A DNA stretch of 64,000 nt from positions 202,016,978-202,080,977 of the forward strand of contig CP136066.1 in the NCBI GenBank assembly GCA_032622095.1, in the 5' to 3' direction. The notes beneath the pieces were generated by a model. That model did no database searches, was not told the origin of the DNA, and saw nothing but the letters and a program-made list of their open reading frames with translations. Each line of letters begins with the position of its first letter. Position 1 is the first letter of the stretch. Positions 1 to 11,598 of the stretch are shown piece after piece. The position numbers and the translations under genes were made by a program. Source of the stretch: Siphonodentalium dalli (Eukaryota; Mollusca; Scaphopoda; Gadilida; Siphonodentaliidae).

Positions 1-144
1 ACTGCACCACAAAACAACCACACTGTCAATCCCAAATATTATATTTCCCTGACGATCATGAACTGAGAGTAACTGACGAATTCTCAGTTTTATGAAAATT
101 AACCTTTTGGGAGGAATACAAGAGAAGTGGGCTGCATATGAACA

Positions 145-2080
145 GGTCCGGCACAACTGGATATTCAGCTTAATAAGCTGAACTTAGCTTATTAAGCGGA
201 ATTCAGCTTAAAATTTACTATGGGGAATGGATAAACGGTGTGTTCCGCTCATTTCCGCATTCTAATTCGAGTCAAGTCGGCAGCCTCAAGCAATTTCACT
301 GCCAACTATGTTGTTGTATGGGCTGCAAATCATTGTCTACCATTTTAATGTCAATTATTTTAACAATTAATTTTACGATTGTCGCAGATTTCACCACTTT
401 CTGCGTGTTTTTCTGATAAATCCTCAGACATTTCACTTGCCAACTATTTGTGGTAACTCCTTTCCTTCAATTGCATAAGCTCTAATCTGATTGGATGCAC
501 AGGTTTCTTAAAAATTCAGAATTTTAATCGAAATCAATTAAAGTTTCAGAGAAGTACGAGACCGTATGCGTCACTATTTATGATGGCCACTCTGATCTAC
601 ATCTCACCAGCACGGAGATCATGTCTTTCAAAATCGTTATTTTCAGTTCCCCACGGATATTAACATGTATTTAATCATCACCTAAGGCTTAGGTGTCTAT
701 ACATTAAAGTTTGGGACGGCAGATGTCAAAATAATGACTCAATTAGGTCAGAGAATACTTTCGGCATGTAGTCATACATGACAGTATGTAGCATTACAAT
801 GCAGAGAAGGGTTTGTTCTATTTCACGATGGGTATATTTGCCCTGTTGTGGAGCGTTATTTACCCAAAAACATGCCACACACAGTTTGGATCGCCCAATA
901 TTTAATATAATGAATGTGGTCCATAACTCGTGGAACACATGGTTATGAAATGTTTAAGGTGGCATGGGTCGTACGATTGCATTAATGGGAATGCCAGCCA
1001 CATGTATTTCAAGTTGAATAGTAGTAAAACTATGTACACGATCCCAGTCTATTTGTGTTATTCTACCCCAGGATCTAATGTATCGGCCCAAAACGGGGTG
1101 GAAACCGTGACTTTAAAATAAGGCCCCATGTATAGGGTGGGTAGTTCTCTACACGTGGTAGTTCAACGTCGCCATCCGCCATGGCTACTTGTGCGTGTGC
1201 TAAACATGAGGAATGGGTCCTGGACCTCAAATTCGACTTACGGAAATTATCGTGGAAAAAACATAAAAAGGGAGCATTGGATGCACTGACGAAGGAGGGG
1301 CTGTTCGTGATGACAGTTGGATAGCAAATGTACGACTTGAACTGTATGCAGTCGTTTTATAACACCACTTGAGAATGACCCCTTGATCGGATCGACATAA
1401 TTGTGCGGAACGTGTTTCCCGATCTGTAGCACTCATTCACCTTAACTCTGCCTCATGCACTGTTACCTGTTGCTTCGATATGGACAGTGAATGGTGAGAC
1501 TCGTGAACTTTAATGTATAGACACCTAAGGTAATGATTTAATACATGTTAATATCCGTGGGAAACTGAAAATAACGATTTTGAAAGACATGATCTCCGTG
1601 CCGGTGAGATGTAGATCAGAGTGGCCATCATAAATAGTGACGCATACGGTCTGTCGTACTTCTCTGAAACTTTAATTGATTTCGATTAAAATTCTGAATT
1701 TTTAAGAAACCTGTGCATCCAATCAGATTAGAGCTTATGCAATTGAAGGAAAGGAGTTACCACGAATAGTTGGCAAGTGAAATGTCTGAGGAGTTTTGTG
1801 TCTTTTTATCAGAAAAACATGCAGAAAGTGGTGAAATCTGTGACAATCGTAAAATTAATTGTTAAAATAATTGAAATTAAAATAGTAGACAATGATTTGC
1901 AGCCCATACAACAACATATTTGGCAGTGAAATTGCTTGAGGCTGCCGACTTGACTCGAATTAGAATGCGGAAATGAGCGGAACACACCGTTTATCCATTC
2001 CCCATAGTAAATTTTAAGCTGAATTCCGCGTAATAAGCTGAGTTCAGCTTATTAAGCTGAATATACAGTTGTGCCGGACC
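145..2080. mobile_element. Foldback DNA element with about 570-bp terminal inverted repeats
   Basis: Arms 145-711 and 1506-2080 are near-perfect reverse complements, both starting GGTCCGGCACAACTG at the outside and ending near AACTTTAATG inside. The outer 60 bases carry short internal repeats of the type agcttattaagc. The 794-bp centre (712-1505) has no transposase-like reading frame, so this is a non-autonomous element. No clear target duplication flanks it. The arms differ by small indels, for example an extra cctaaggct in the left arm, so they are not freshly copied. Confidence 0.85.
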
Positions 2081-2223
2081 AGATGAATACATGAAGGTCT
2101 GTCAATTCCCAAATATAGCTACAATAGCCATATGTAGCTAATATGACTATTGATGATGGATGGATCTGGTTGAAGAGAGATAACCCAATCCAACAAAGAT
2201 TAATTTAAATGTACAAGATTTGA

Positions 2224-3340
2224 GTTAGATCATGCCATGAATTTCTACTCTGGCTAACACCAATACAGATCGTATTCCACCATAACAAAACCTTGGAACT
2301 TTTTTGAAGTTTTGACAGGGAACCTTATAAAGTCGAAAAAATAACGCAGGGAATATATTTCTTAGTTATTATCTGTTCCATAATAATGTAATTCACTGTT
2401 GTTGAAGGTCCCAACTCTTTATTTCACGCTTTAAGTGAATTTGTAAGCGATTTTTCTTTGCTTCGTTTACAATTATGGAATTTATCTTGGGTACACAGGG
2501 GGGGGGTCGAAAAAAAATTTCAGGCACGTATGGCATTTTGTCCCTTTCGATCAATTTTTGTACCCACCCACCCCCACCGCCAAATTTTTTTCCGTTTTCG
2601 GCAGTTTTTTTCCGACCATTTTTTGACACCCACCCCCCCTTTTAACACTAAAACAGAGATTTGCGGGGGGAAATTCACTGTAAACAGCTGTATATGAATT
2701 TCTGTGCATACTATTTATCATGAATGTTAACATGGACATGTAAATAGGAATGAGTCATTTTGAGGTCATTCGTCCAAAAAAACATGGCTGCCAGCGGCCA
2801 TCTTGGATTTCAAAATTTGCAACAAAATACAACACGATAACTGCCTGCAGTCAGTTTACCAGTTAGAATTACATTATTTCTCTCATTCAAACTGATTCAA
2901 AGTGGTTTTGAAGCCCAACTCATTGCCAAAACACTAAAAACAAGCAGGATTTTTTTTTTTTAGTTGCGGAAAAAATTGCTTGTTGGTGGCTTTGACCACC
3001 CACCCACCCCGGCATATGTGCCGGAAGAAATTTTTTCACCCCCCCCTGGGGTACATGTAATTAATTTGATGTTTAAATTATTGCGATATCGGTTCACAAA
3101 AGTCAGAGAAAAGAATGCAATTTTGAGTTGGGACATTCACCTATATGTACAGTGAAGTACATTATTAAGGAACAGATAACACCCAAGAAATATATTCCCC
3201 GCATTATTTTTCGTCTTTATAAGGTTCCCTGTCAAAACTTGAAAAAGTTCCAAGGTTTTGTATTGGTGGAATTACCGAATATGATCTCTACGGGTGTTAA
3301 CCAGAATAGTGATTCATGGCATGGTCTAGATTTGATTATA
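2224..3340. mobile_element. Foldback element (about 200-bp arms) carrying an inserted hAT-like MITE
   Basis: Segment 2224-2423 (atcatgccatgaatttct..., ttgacagggaaccttataaag, gaatatatttcttag) reappears reverse-complemented at 3122-3340. The same family recurs in rearranged form at 4130-5390. The inner part is occupied by another element (2496-3048). No coding capacity is seen. Confidence 0.7.
2496..3048 (+). mobile_element. hAT-like [14 protein letters not shown] family, copy 1
   Basis: The ends are caggggggggg-tcgaaaaaaa on the left and ttttttcacccccccctg on the right. GGGTACA occurs directly outside both ends, consistent with a 7-8 bp target duplication. It is about 550 bp long and matches 62824-63362 in reverse orientation along essentially its whole length. 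The short reading frames on both strands are simple-sequence artefacts. Confidence 0.7.
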
Positions 3341-3766
3341 CTCTTAGTAAATAAATATTGTTTGCCATTTTCATTTATCATCAACAAAATATTCCAATAT
3401 TTTTCATGACAACTGTACCTAAATAGAAGAATATATCATATACATCTATGGATGGATCCGAGTCACATATTACATACATGTAGCATAATCAATTTCTAAA
3501 CAGATGCATGTACTTAGCTATACTTCTCGGATATTCTGCAAGCTGGTACAACCGAAATGTCATGGGCAGTGGTTTCATAAGTTGTAACAGCATAAATACC
3601 CCTCATCCTTAGTTGCAACAGCTTGCGGTAATGCTTGCATGCAATGCAAATTGGTGAATTATTGTTTTATGATAGTCAAATGTAGCTAAAATAGGTACAT
3701 GTAGCTACTGTACCAGTAGCTACATGTATAATTGGGAATTGCCATACCTGAAGAACTACCCAGCTT

Positions 3767-4122
3767 GACAAAACAAGTGTCCACCTAACTGCGGTGCAGT
3801 TAGCGTTGCCACCCGCGGCTGAAATGCAACTACACCGCGGCTCCACCGGCTACAGTTGGGCCGCGGTGTACTTGCCGTTCAGCCATGGTGTAGTTGCCAC
3901 AGTGTACGTTCATTAAACTGAAAAAAGACGATACAAACCAGAAATCTAACCACGGTGTACATGCCGTTCGGCTGCGGTGTAGTTGCCTTTCGGCCGCAGT
4001 GTAGTTGCTGTTGGGCCACGGTGTACTTGCCGTTCGGCCGCGGTGGTCAACTGCAGTTACAAACTCTGACACCGCGGCCGAACAGCAAATACACCGCGGT
4101 GCCAATGGACACTTGTTTTGTC
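3767..4122. mobile_element. Short inverted-repeat element filled with a GC-rich minisatellite
   Basis: The outer ends gacaaaacaagtgtcca and tggacacttgttttgtc are inverted copies. Inside are many degenerate units of about 20-22 bp of the type cggtgtagttgccgttcggccg, in both orientations, giving a GC-rich island in AT-rich DNA. The 120-codon - strand frame over it is a repeat translation, not a gene. Confidence 0.6.
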
Positions 4123-4129
4123 CAGCGGG

Positions 4130-5390
4130 GTAGATCATGCCATGAATCTCTAGTTCTCTACGTTGGCTATCAGCCGTAGAGATCACATTCAACTAGCGCC
4201 ATAGTGTGTGTTTAATGTGACACTGTCGAGTGACCTACTCGGAGAGACCTATTATTATTACGAACCAAGTTTTGTTCTCTTTCGTTTAAACTTTTCGGTG
4301 TTAAAATCGATTCTAATTCTCGTGCCATCACATTAAAAAGACATTGTCATATATATATCAGTCCCTCTACCTTGTCCTTGGAACTTTTTAAGTTTTATAA
4401 AGTTGAAAATTAACGTGGGGAATATATTTCTTAGTTATTATCTGTTCCTTAATAATATACTTCTCTGAAGGTGAAGGTCCCAGCTCAAAATTGTTTTCTT
4501 TCTGAGCCAATATTGCAACAAACATTGAATTAATTGCCCAGGAAATTATCCATAATTGTAAGCAACGCAAAGCAAAATTGCTCACAAAGTCACTTAAATC
4601 ATGAAATTTCGAGTTAGGACCTTCACCTACAGTGAAGTACATTATTAAGGAACAGATAATAACTGCCGGTAAGAAATATATTCTATGCATTATTTTTGTT
4701 TAACTTCATAAGGTTCCCTCCCTGTCAAAATTTAAAAAAAGTTCTAAGGTTTTGTCATGGCTAACGCCCGTAGATATCATATTCCACCAGTAGTCCAGTA
4801 CAAAACCTGGGAACTTTTGAAGTTTTGACAGCGAACCTTATAAAGTCGAAAACATAATGTGGGGAATATATTTCCTAGTTGTTATCTTTTCCTTAACCCT
4901 TTACCCAACAAACCGGCCAAAAACGTCCAAATAAAGCTGCAACAGCCTAAATTATCTTGGGTCTGTCTCAATAAAACCATACAAATATGGATATCATTGG
5001 AACCGGCTCATTGACCACATTGTGATGGTTACAGTTATGCCCTGTGCCAATGCATTCTCTTATATATGCGAGTCGACCATAGGTCGCCTCGCATATATAA
5101 GAGAATGCATTGGCCTAAAAATAATCGATTTTTAACACTTTTTACCATTTTTTCTTACATTCTTCAACAATTTTATAATTTTTAATGTGTTAAGCCAATG
5201 CATTCTCTTATATATGCGAGGCGACCTATGGTCGACTCGCATATATAAGAGAGAATGCATTGGCACAGGGCCGTTCTGTTGGGTAAAGGGTTAATAATGT
5301 ACTTCACTGTAGTTTTAATGTCCCAACTCAAAATTGCATGCTTTTCTCTGACTTGACTAAAACATTATCGCAGATTCCATAAATTTTTGA
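4130..5390. repeat. Rearranged copies of the 2224-3340 foldback family
   Basis: Three partial copies of the same arm (aagttttgacagggaaccttataaag...gaatatatttcttagttattatctgttccttaataatgtacttcactg) lie in both orientations at about 4370-4500, 4610-4790 and 4800-5340. The last is split by a TTAA MITE (4893-5294). The unsplit copies show the empty target site 'gttccTTAAtaat'. Confidence 0.65.
4893..5294 (-). mobile_element. piggyBac-like TTAA MITE with two hairpin cassettes, copy 1
   Basis: It is bounded by TTAA on both sides, with ends TTAACCCTTTACCCAACA and TGTTGGGTAAAGGGTTAA. It carries two nearly perfect hairpins of about 70 bp (CCAATGCATTCTCTTATATATGCGAG, a central tcgaccataggtcg type loop, and its reverse), in opposite orientations around an A/T-rich spacer. 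It interrupts a repeat whose unsplit paralogue near 4445-4465 has a single TTAA, which shows the target duplication directly. It is the reverse orientation of 58751-59150. Confidence 0.85.
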
Positions 5391-5409
5391 AGCCCCCAGC
5401 TTTGGGCAC

Positions 5410-5884
5410 CTCAATCAATAGAAATATCTATTTTTAGGTCTTATTCCCCCGAAATCATGGCTTTAATCAATAGAAATATCTATTTTTTAGGTCTTATTCC
5501 CCCGAAATCATGGCTTTAATCAATAGAAATATCTATTTTTTAGGTCTTATTCCCCCGAAATCATGGCTTTAATCAATAGAAATATCTATTTTTTAGGTCT
5601 TATTCCCCCGAAATCATGGCTTTAATCAATAGAAATATCTATTTTTTAGGTCTTATTCCCCCGAAATCATGGCTTTAATCAATAGAAATATCTATTTTTT
5701 AGGTCTTATTCCCCCGAAATCATGGCTTTAATCAATAGAAATATCTATTTTTTAGGTCTTATTCCCCCGAAATCATGGCTTTAATCAATAGAAATATCTA
5801 TTTTTTAGGTCTTATTCCCCCGAAATCATGGCTTTAATCAATAGAAATATCTATTTTTTAGGTCTTATTCCCCCGAAATCATGG
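5410..5884 (+). repeat. 53-bp minisatellite, 9 copies, running into the BTBD6 start codon
   Basis: The unit is ctttaatcaatagaaatatc followed by tattttttaggtcttattcc and cccgaaatcatgg. Copies from 5461 to 5884 are virtually identical; the first (5410-5460) is one base shorter. Every unit contains a plausible splice acceptor (tattttttag|g) followed 20 bases later by an ATGG in good initiation context. The final ATG, at 5881, is the start used by the BTBD6-like gene, so the array seems to have grown by duplication of the intron-exon edge. Confidence 0.95.
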
Positions 5885-8800
5885 CTTTTAAGAGTTGTGC
5901 TCCGACTGTAAAATACAAGGATGAAGAGGAAGGGAACGAAGAAGTGCCGCAAAATTTCATCCCTCAGTTACCAATACAACGGCCACCGAGGCAGATAGAG
6001 AAACGCTGGTCTCTCCAGACAATACCACCACCCCCGCCTCCACTACCGACAGCTAAAGTTAGTGAGGAATTCAACTGGCAGGCAGGACTAAACACGGTCA
6101 GACAACGAAACGCTGTCATGTTCAATAACCCACTGATGGCTGATATCCATTTCGTCGTTGGACAGGGTGAGAATAAGCAGAAAATTCCAGCACACAAGTA
6201 CATGCTGGGTATTGGAAGTTCAGTATTCTTCGCAATGTTCTATGGTGGTTTACGAGACACTAAGGCTGAAATTGAACTTCCTGACGTGGAACCAACTGCT
6301 CTGTTGAATCTCCTGAGGTAAAATACTCATATTAACCTTTTTGTGCAAGTCTGAGTTTAGTGTGCCTGTCATTTGCAGAATGAGGTCCCAATAGGGTGAA
6401 TTTAGTTACGCTATCCCACAAAGCTACGGTACATGAATGGGAGGCATAGACTCAAACCAAAAAGGAGCTTCTGTCAATTGTAACCTTATTGGAAGTTACC
6501 ATTTCACACCAGTTGATGATTACATACATTTTATCCACACAATTATCTGATTGTCTTGTTTAAAGTCTAACTGAAATGTGGTTTAACTGGGGGGGGGTGT
6601 GCCGGTTCAATGAGTCATTACTTAGCAATTAAATGTGTATGTTTGCCATGATTATTCGATTAACCTTCGACAGGTGCGGTAGTCAACGGTTATTTACTTT
6701 CATCGACTAATCGGGTTGGGTGGGTGTGGTTGTTAATGTAAACAATACTATGCACAAATGCCATGCATGGAAGTAAATATTAACAGTGTATATAGCACAA
6801 TTTACCACCCGACAGCCTGTTCTCTTGCCAATTCTGATGGTGGGGGGGGGGGCTTCCTTTGTCTTTGATGTCGAAGCCGATGTCTGCCTGTCATCTTCAA
6901 AGACTTTGGGTGTGCGACATGTTCTCCCAGTCATGGCGGGCCAGCGGCTTCCTTTGATATCGTGTCATGGCATTGCCATTGTTTATAAGTTATGTTTAAC
7001 TCTGAATTTATGTTTCTATGGATCGTCAATTAGCGATCATTATAGCCAAAATGGAAAATGTTCATAAGTCTGCATCTATGTTTCATTTTTTCAAATTTTA
7101 TACAGTCACTACAGTAAGTTCGCGGGACATGGAATGTTCAAATTTACTTGACAGTTAATCAGTAACAAGTTTGTGTCATCACTTATTAGTGCTACTTACA
7201 TTACATTATCCAATGTGGTCGTATATAAACTAATAATTTGCTTCATTAACTTTTGTAAATTGTAATTTTGTAATTGAAAATGTCCAGGTTATACAACCTC
7301 ACAAAAGCTAAAATATCTGGCATTGTCTACCTGCAACTAACTATAGTCCGTTTTCAAGTATGCAACAATTCCACAAACGAGGCATGTTCATGGGGAACAT
7401 TGATTGACTGGACAGATATTATATAAAATATCTTGTCCGCGGGAATAGCGACGTGGAGGGTGTTTACCGACTGCGCAAATTTTAATTTGGGTGGCCGATG
7501 ACGGGCCTCTGAATGACAAGCCTGCTGACTGAGTTTATAACTGTGTTCAGACTGGATGTAATTTCGCATTTATCACTTGTTTACCTGGGTGTAATATAGG
7601 CCACATATATGATCGATTAATCGACTAACCATCGATTATAACGGCCGATTAGTCGATTCTGAAAACTCATAGTCATGGCAACCCTATAAATGTGGCAAAG
7701 AAAACCTGGTTATATTCCTTGACTGCCAATACACTGCACATGTAGTTAACTGCTGACTCATTTCTATAACATATACCGGTATAACTTTGCTGGAGCCGCA
7801 ATTGTATTGGAAGTTACCATTTCATACCAGTTGATAGTTACATGTACATGTGTTTTAACCACAATCCTCTGGTCCACCTCTAGTTTTAATTAGATCTGAG
7901 TTGCTTCCAGTGGTCACAAATAAATAAGTTCACCTCATCTATTTCAGGTATGTTTACACGGATGAAATCCAGTTGGAAACGGATTCTGTGCTTCCAACAC
8001 TATATGCTGCAAACAAATACCTGGTGCCTCATTTATCAAAAGCATGTGTTCAGTTTCTAGAAACTAGCTTGAGTTCAAAGAATGCTTGTGTTCTACTGAG
8101 TCAGAGCCGGCTGTTTGAGGAGCAAGATTTAATGGAGCGGTGCTGGGAGGTGATCGACGCGCAGGCTGAAGAAGCCGTCAATGCTGAAAATTTCACAGAA
8201 ATAGACTACAACACTCTGGAAACTATTCTTAGTCGCGACTCGCTAAACGTTGAAGAGGTCCTGATATTCAAGGCGGCATGTCGGTGGGCGAATTCAGAAT
8301 GCATTCGTCAGAACATTGATCCTTGCCCAGAAAACGAACGCACTGTGTTAGGTCGTGCCTTATACTTAATAAGAATACCTTGTATGTCTATAGAACAATT
8401 TGCGAATTCGGTTGCACAAAGTGGTGTCCTATCTCTTGAGGAGACAAATGATGTATTTTTACACTACACAGCATTAAACAAACCAGATCTACCATTTAGC
8501 TGTACAAACAGACAAGGCTTAGTTCCGTTGAGGTGTCATCGATTTCAATCTTCGGCTTATCGGAGTAATCAATGGCGCTATAGAGGACGATGTGACAGCA
8601 TTCAGTTTTCTGTCGATAAACGTATTTTCATTGGTGGGTTCGGACTTTATGGTTCCAGCAATGGTGCTGCCGAATATCAAGTCAAAATTGAATTGAAGAA
8701 AAACGGAACAGTTCTTGGAGAGAATTACACGAAGTTTTACACAGATGGTTCAAGTAATACTTTTCCAGCGTATTTCAAAAACCCAATCCAAGTGGAAGCT

Positions 8801-8980
8801 GATGTGTTTTACACAGCGAGCGTGATACTGGAAGGCTCTGAGCTTAGTTACTATGGTCAGGAAGGTCTGCAGGAGGTCTCCATTGGCAAGGTTAACTTCC
8901 AATTTCAGTGTTCCTCGGACAGTACAAACGGGACAGGAGTTCAGGGAGGACAAATACCTGAATTAATATTCTACTGTTAG
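5881..8980 (+). CDS. BTBD6: BTBD6-like BTB-BACK-PHR protein (exons 5881-6317, 7948-8980)
   Basis: This predicted 489-residue protein belongs to the BTBD1/2/3/6 family, substrate adaptors for cullin-3 ubiquitin ligases; BTBD6 is known for promoting neuronal differentiation in vertebrates. The N-terminus has an acidic stretch and a run of six prolines (residues 49-54). The BTB domain spans about 75-190 (MADIHFVVG, PAHKYMLGIGSSVF, LPDVEP), BACK about 195-310 (NACVLLSQSRLFEE, CWEVIDAQAE) and the PHR domain about 338-489 (RCHRFQSSAYRSNQWRYRGR, SDGSSNTFP-like, SSDSTNGTGVQGGQIPELIF). The intron is CTGAG|gtaaaa...atttcag|GTATG, and joining it restores the family sequence LLR-YVYTDE. The start was chosen because aatcATGG is a strong context and lies where the 53-bp array diverges. 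No AATAAA was found close to the stop. BTBD6 rather than BTBD3 or BTBD1/2 is favoured but not proven. Confidence 0.93.
6638..7686. mobile_element. hAT-type non-autonomous element in the BTBD6 intron
   Basis: The perfect 8-bp duplication TAAATGTG lies at 6630-6637 and 7687-7694. The ends are TATGTTTGCCATGA on the left and TCATGGCAACCCTA on the right (imperfect TIRs), with subterminal 'cgactaatcg' and 'atcgattaatcgac' repeats. No transposase frame is present. The host intron around it also has a direct repeat (attggaagttaccatttca at about 6488 and 7806). Confidence 0.85.
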
Positions 8981-9150
8981 GCCTAAAATCAAATTATCTG
9001 TGTTATAGCTAACCCTACCTTCCCATGTCTGAGCCCCGTACCTTGATAATTTTATTCTGGCCTGAATTTAAGTTCACTGAACAATAATATGTCACTATCT
9101 ATTTTGTGCTAGTACTAGTAGCATCAAGAATGTGCTTAAATGGTTTCCGT
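8981..9150. other. BTBD6 3' flank and poly-G tract
   Basis: AT-rich sequence downstream of the stop codon ends in a run of about 18 G near 9152-9169. No canonical polyadenylation hexamer is apparent here. Confidence 0.4.
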
Positions 9151-9167
9151 TGGGGGGGGGGGGGGGG

Positions 9168-9568
9168 GGTTTGTCCATCTGCAGAATGAGCTCCCCAGAG
9201 GGTGAATTTAGTGATGTTAATCTGCACAGTGGGCTAGAGGTACCAGATTTACCCTCTGGGGACCTCATTCCACTTAGACCTAATCTTCTGGGAAGTATCT
9301 ATAGTCTCAATTTAACATTGTTTTTAGTTACTTGTTCCCTTCTGGAAAGTTTCTATATCCCCTAACATCACTAACTTCAACTGGGGAAATTAAATCTGAT
9401 CCCAGGTCTCCCATAGCAGTTGAGGCCTAAGCAGAATGAGGTCCCCAGAGGATGAACTTGGATATGGTAGCCCACCGTGCAGGATAGCATCACCACTACA
9501 TGTAAATTCACCCCCTGGGGACCTCATTCTACTAATGACAGACAAACTATTTGCAGGCTTGCTAGGCA
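9168..9568. mobile_element. Double-hairpin MITE, 'gaatgaggtccccagaggg' family
   Basis: It contains two palindromic blocks (9183-9292 and 9432-9545) built on gaatgaggtccccagagggtg and its complement, separated by a spacer shared with 62090-62280 and 63560-63750. The right end ctatttgcaggcttg is intact and the left end appears truncated at the poly-G. Short frames beginning MRSPEGEF recur in every copy and are not genes. Confidence 0.7.
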
Positions 9569-10980
9569 ATGATCTTGAGAGGCTACATGTAGGTGTAACT
9601 GAAGCCTTTCTTTGGATCTTCTGGTGAGGCAAAAAAAAAAACCTCCTTGTTTCCGATACCTTGCCTGGCTGATATTTTCTTGTCTGCTTCAATTTTTTTT
9701 TTTATTTCTCCAGAAGGCTACTAGTAGTCTATTTGTGAATATTCATCATTTTTCCCAATCCCAAAAGAAAAATAAGTCGGTTGTTAAGCTCAACGTTGGT
9801 GGAGATCTTACTGCAGAGTGAATGAATTCAAGGGACAGCATGTTTTTATCCAATGCTTGGCTCATTTTCAATACACATTGATCTACCATATTCCATGGGA
9901 CCGTGACTACACTATTATATCGCTTACGGTTGAAAGATTTAAAAAAAAAAAAAAAAGTTAAAAAACATATCCCTGCCAGCCTGTCTGGAAAATTATCCCA
10001 ATGTTATCGGAAACAGAAAAGTTTTTTGTTTTGGCCTAAATTTGATGTTGAAAACTTATGCTTTGATGGTGTTGCTGAAATACGTATCTTTAAAACTACT
10101 GGAAATTATTGACTTGCATTGCTTACAAAGCTCACTGCCGCTTGGGATATAATTGGGCAATTTTCACTTATATAGAGGTTGTATTTTATCAATGGTTTTT
10201 GGTGCCATGGATACTTAAATTACTTTCACACATGCAATCAAAAACTCAATAAAATTGAGTCAGTCAGGGATCCAGGCAGTTGGTCCAGTTAGCGGCCTAT
10301 TAAACTTGTTTATATTTATCACATAAATAGCTCTAAACCTGGGCTCATATTTTTTAGTAAGAGACATGTGTATTATCGGCACATGCAGTAACGTAAGAGC
10401 TTAGCGCAGTGGTATTAATGGCAATGTCGGATCTTTAGTATTACATGTACATGTATGCTAATTAAAATATAATTATGATATTCAATTTATGTTGGGTTAT
10501 TTAGCGTTGACTATGAGAAAAACAAGGGTGGTTGAACAATTTTGTCAACATGAAAAGACACACGTAAAATGGAGCTATTTTTTTCTTGAAGGTGTCTTTA
10601 CTTCATCTTTTGTTGTGATAAGGAAATCAATATTAATTTGTTTTAACCCCAGCCGTTTCGAGATAGTTTTTCCTAATATCTGATTATGTGATAAATTGGA
10701 TCTCAAATTTTTTGCAATTCTATACAAAATTTATTAACATCGTGCACTAAATTTGATTCGAGTCTCACTAAAGCTCGGCTCGATTATAATTTATTGCACT
10801 GGTTTAATAAATATTTTATAGAATTGCGACTCATTAGAGATCCTCTATTTATAAAACAAGTTTAAAAGGCTGTTCAAGAAAATGCCACGAATGAAACAAT
10901 AAATGCCCTGAATATATATATATGTACATCATACATGTAACTTGATGTAAGAAGTCTGTATAAACCAATTCAAAGTAAAT
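9569..10980. other. Intergenic or BRF1-intronic AT-rich DNA
   Basis: No coding exon, RNA gene or well-formed mobile element was recognised. Only homopolymer runs and short A/T tracts are present. If BRF1 continues to the left, this is intron sequence on its strand. Confidence 0.4.
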
Positions 10981-11244
10981 TTAACCCTTCCATGACTGGA
11001 GCTTCCTGAAATTTTGCCAAAACCCTGTGCCAATGCATTCTCTTATATATGCGAGTCTCCCATAGGGAGCCTCACATATATAAAGAGAATACTTTGGCCT
11101 AACAATATTTACCTTGACCTTGTAAGCCAGTGCATTTTCGGATATATGTGAGGCTCCCTATAAGAGACTCACATATATACGACAATGTACTGGCACAGGA
11201 TCTTTAATGCTGCACCAGCGCAGCTCCCATCATGAAAGGGTTAA
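10981..11244 (+). mobile_element. TTAA MITE, CATGACTGGAGCTTCC/GGGAGCTGCGCTGG type
   Basis: It is bounded by TTAA, with ends TTAACCCTTCCATGACTGGAGC and GCGCAGCTCCCATCATGAAAGGGTTAA. Two diverged copies of the CCAATGCATTCTCTTATATATGCGAG hairpin cassette lie inside. It sits in the BRF1 intron downstream of exon 5. Confidence 0.8.
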
Positions 11245-11598
11245 TAGATGTATGTAAATCCCATGAGTAGGACCTGAAACTTGCCATGCAAATACATTAT
11301 CTGTGATATGTATGTTGAAAGCTTACAAATTTGGAGTTTATTCCCATCATTTGCTTATATACACAATTTAGTGTTCCATTGAAGTTGATGCATGCATTAT
11401 TGAAATAAATCATTTTTGAATACAACTATATAAGTCTTCAAGTACTCTAGCATTCAATTGTGTCACACCCCCAGACCTCTTATAGTCCCAAGTCTGATCG
11501 TACGTAAACCAGCTACGATATTGGGATAGCGAAATGTTGGAGATAGTCCCGATAGCATTTCTATGACATGGTTTGTCATGCAGAGTTCTTATACTTAC

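Noticed and set aside
3830-4192. 120-codon - strand frame
   Set aside because: It is a translation of a GC-rich degenerate minisatellite with no protein-like composition or domain.
5410-5884. Repeat array as a coding repeat
   Set aside because: The 53-bp unit changes frame each copy and meets a stop after 20 codons, so it cannot encode a protein repeat.
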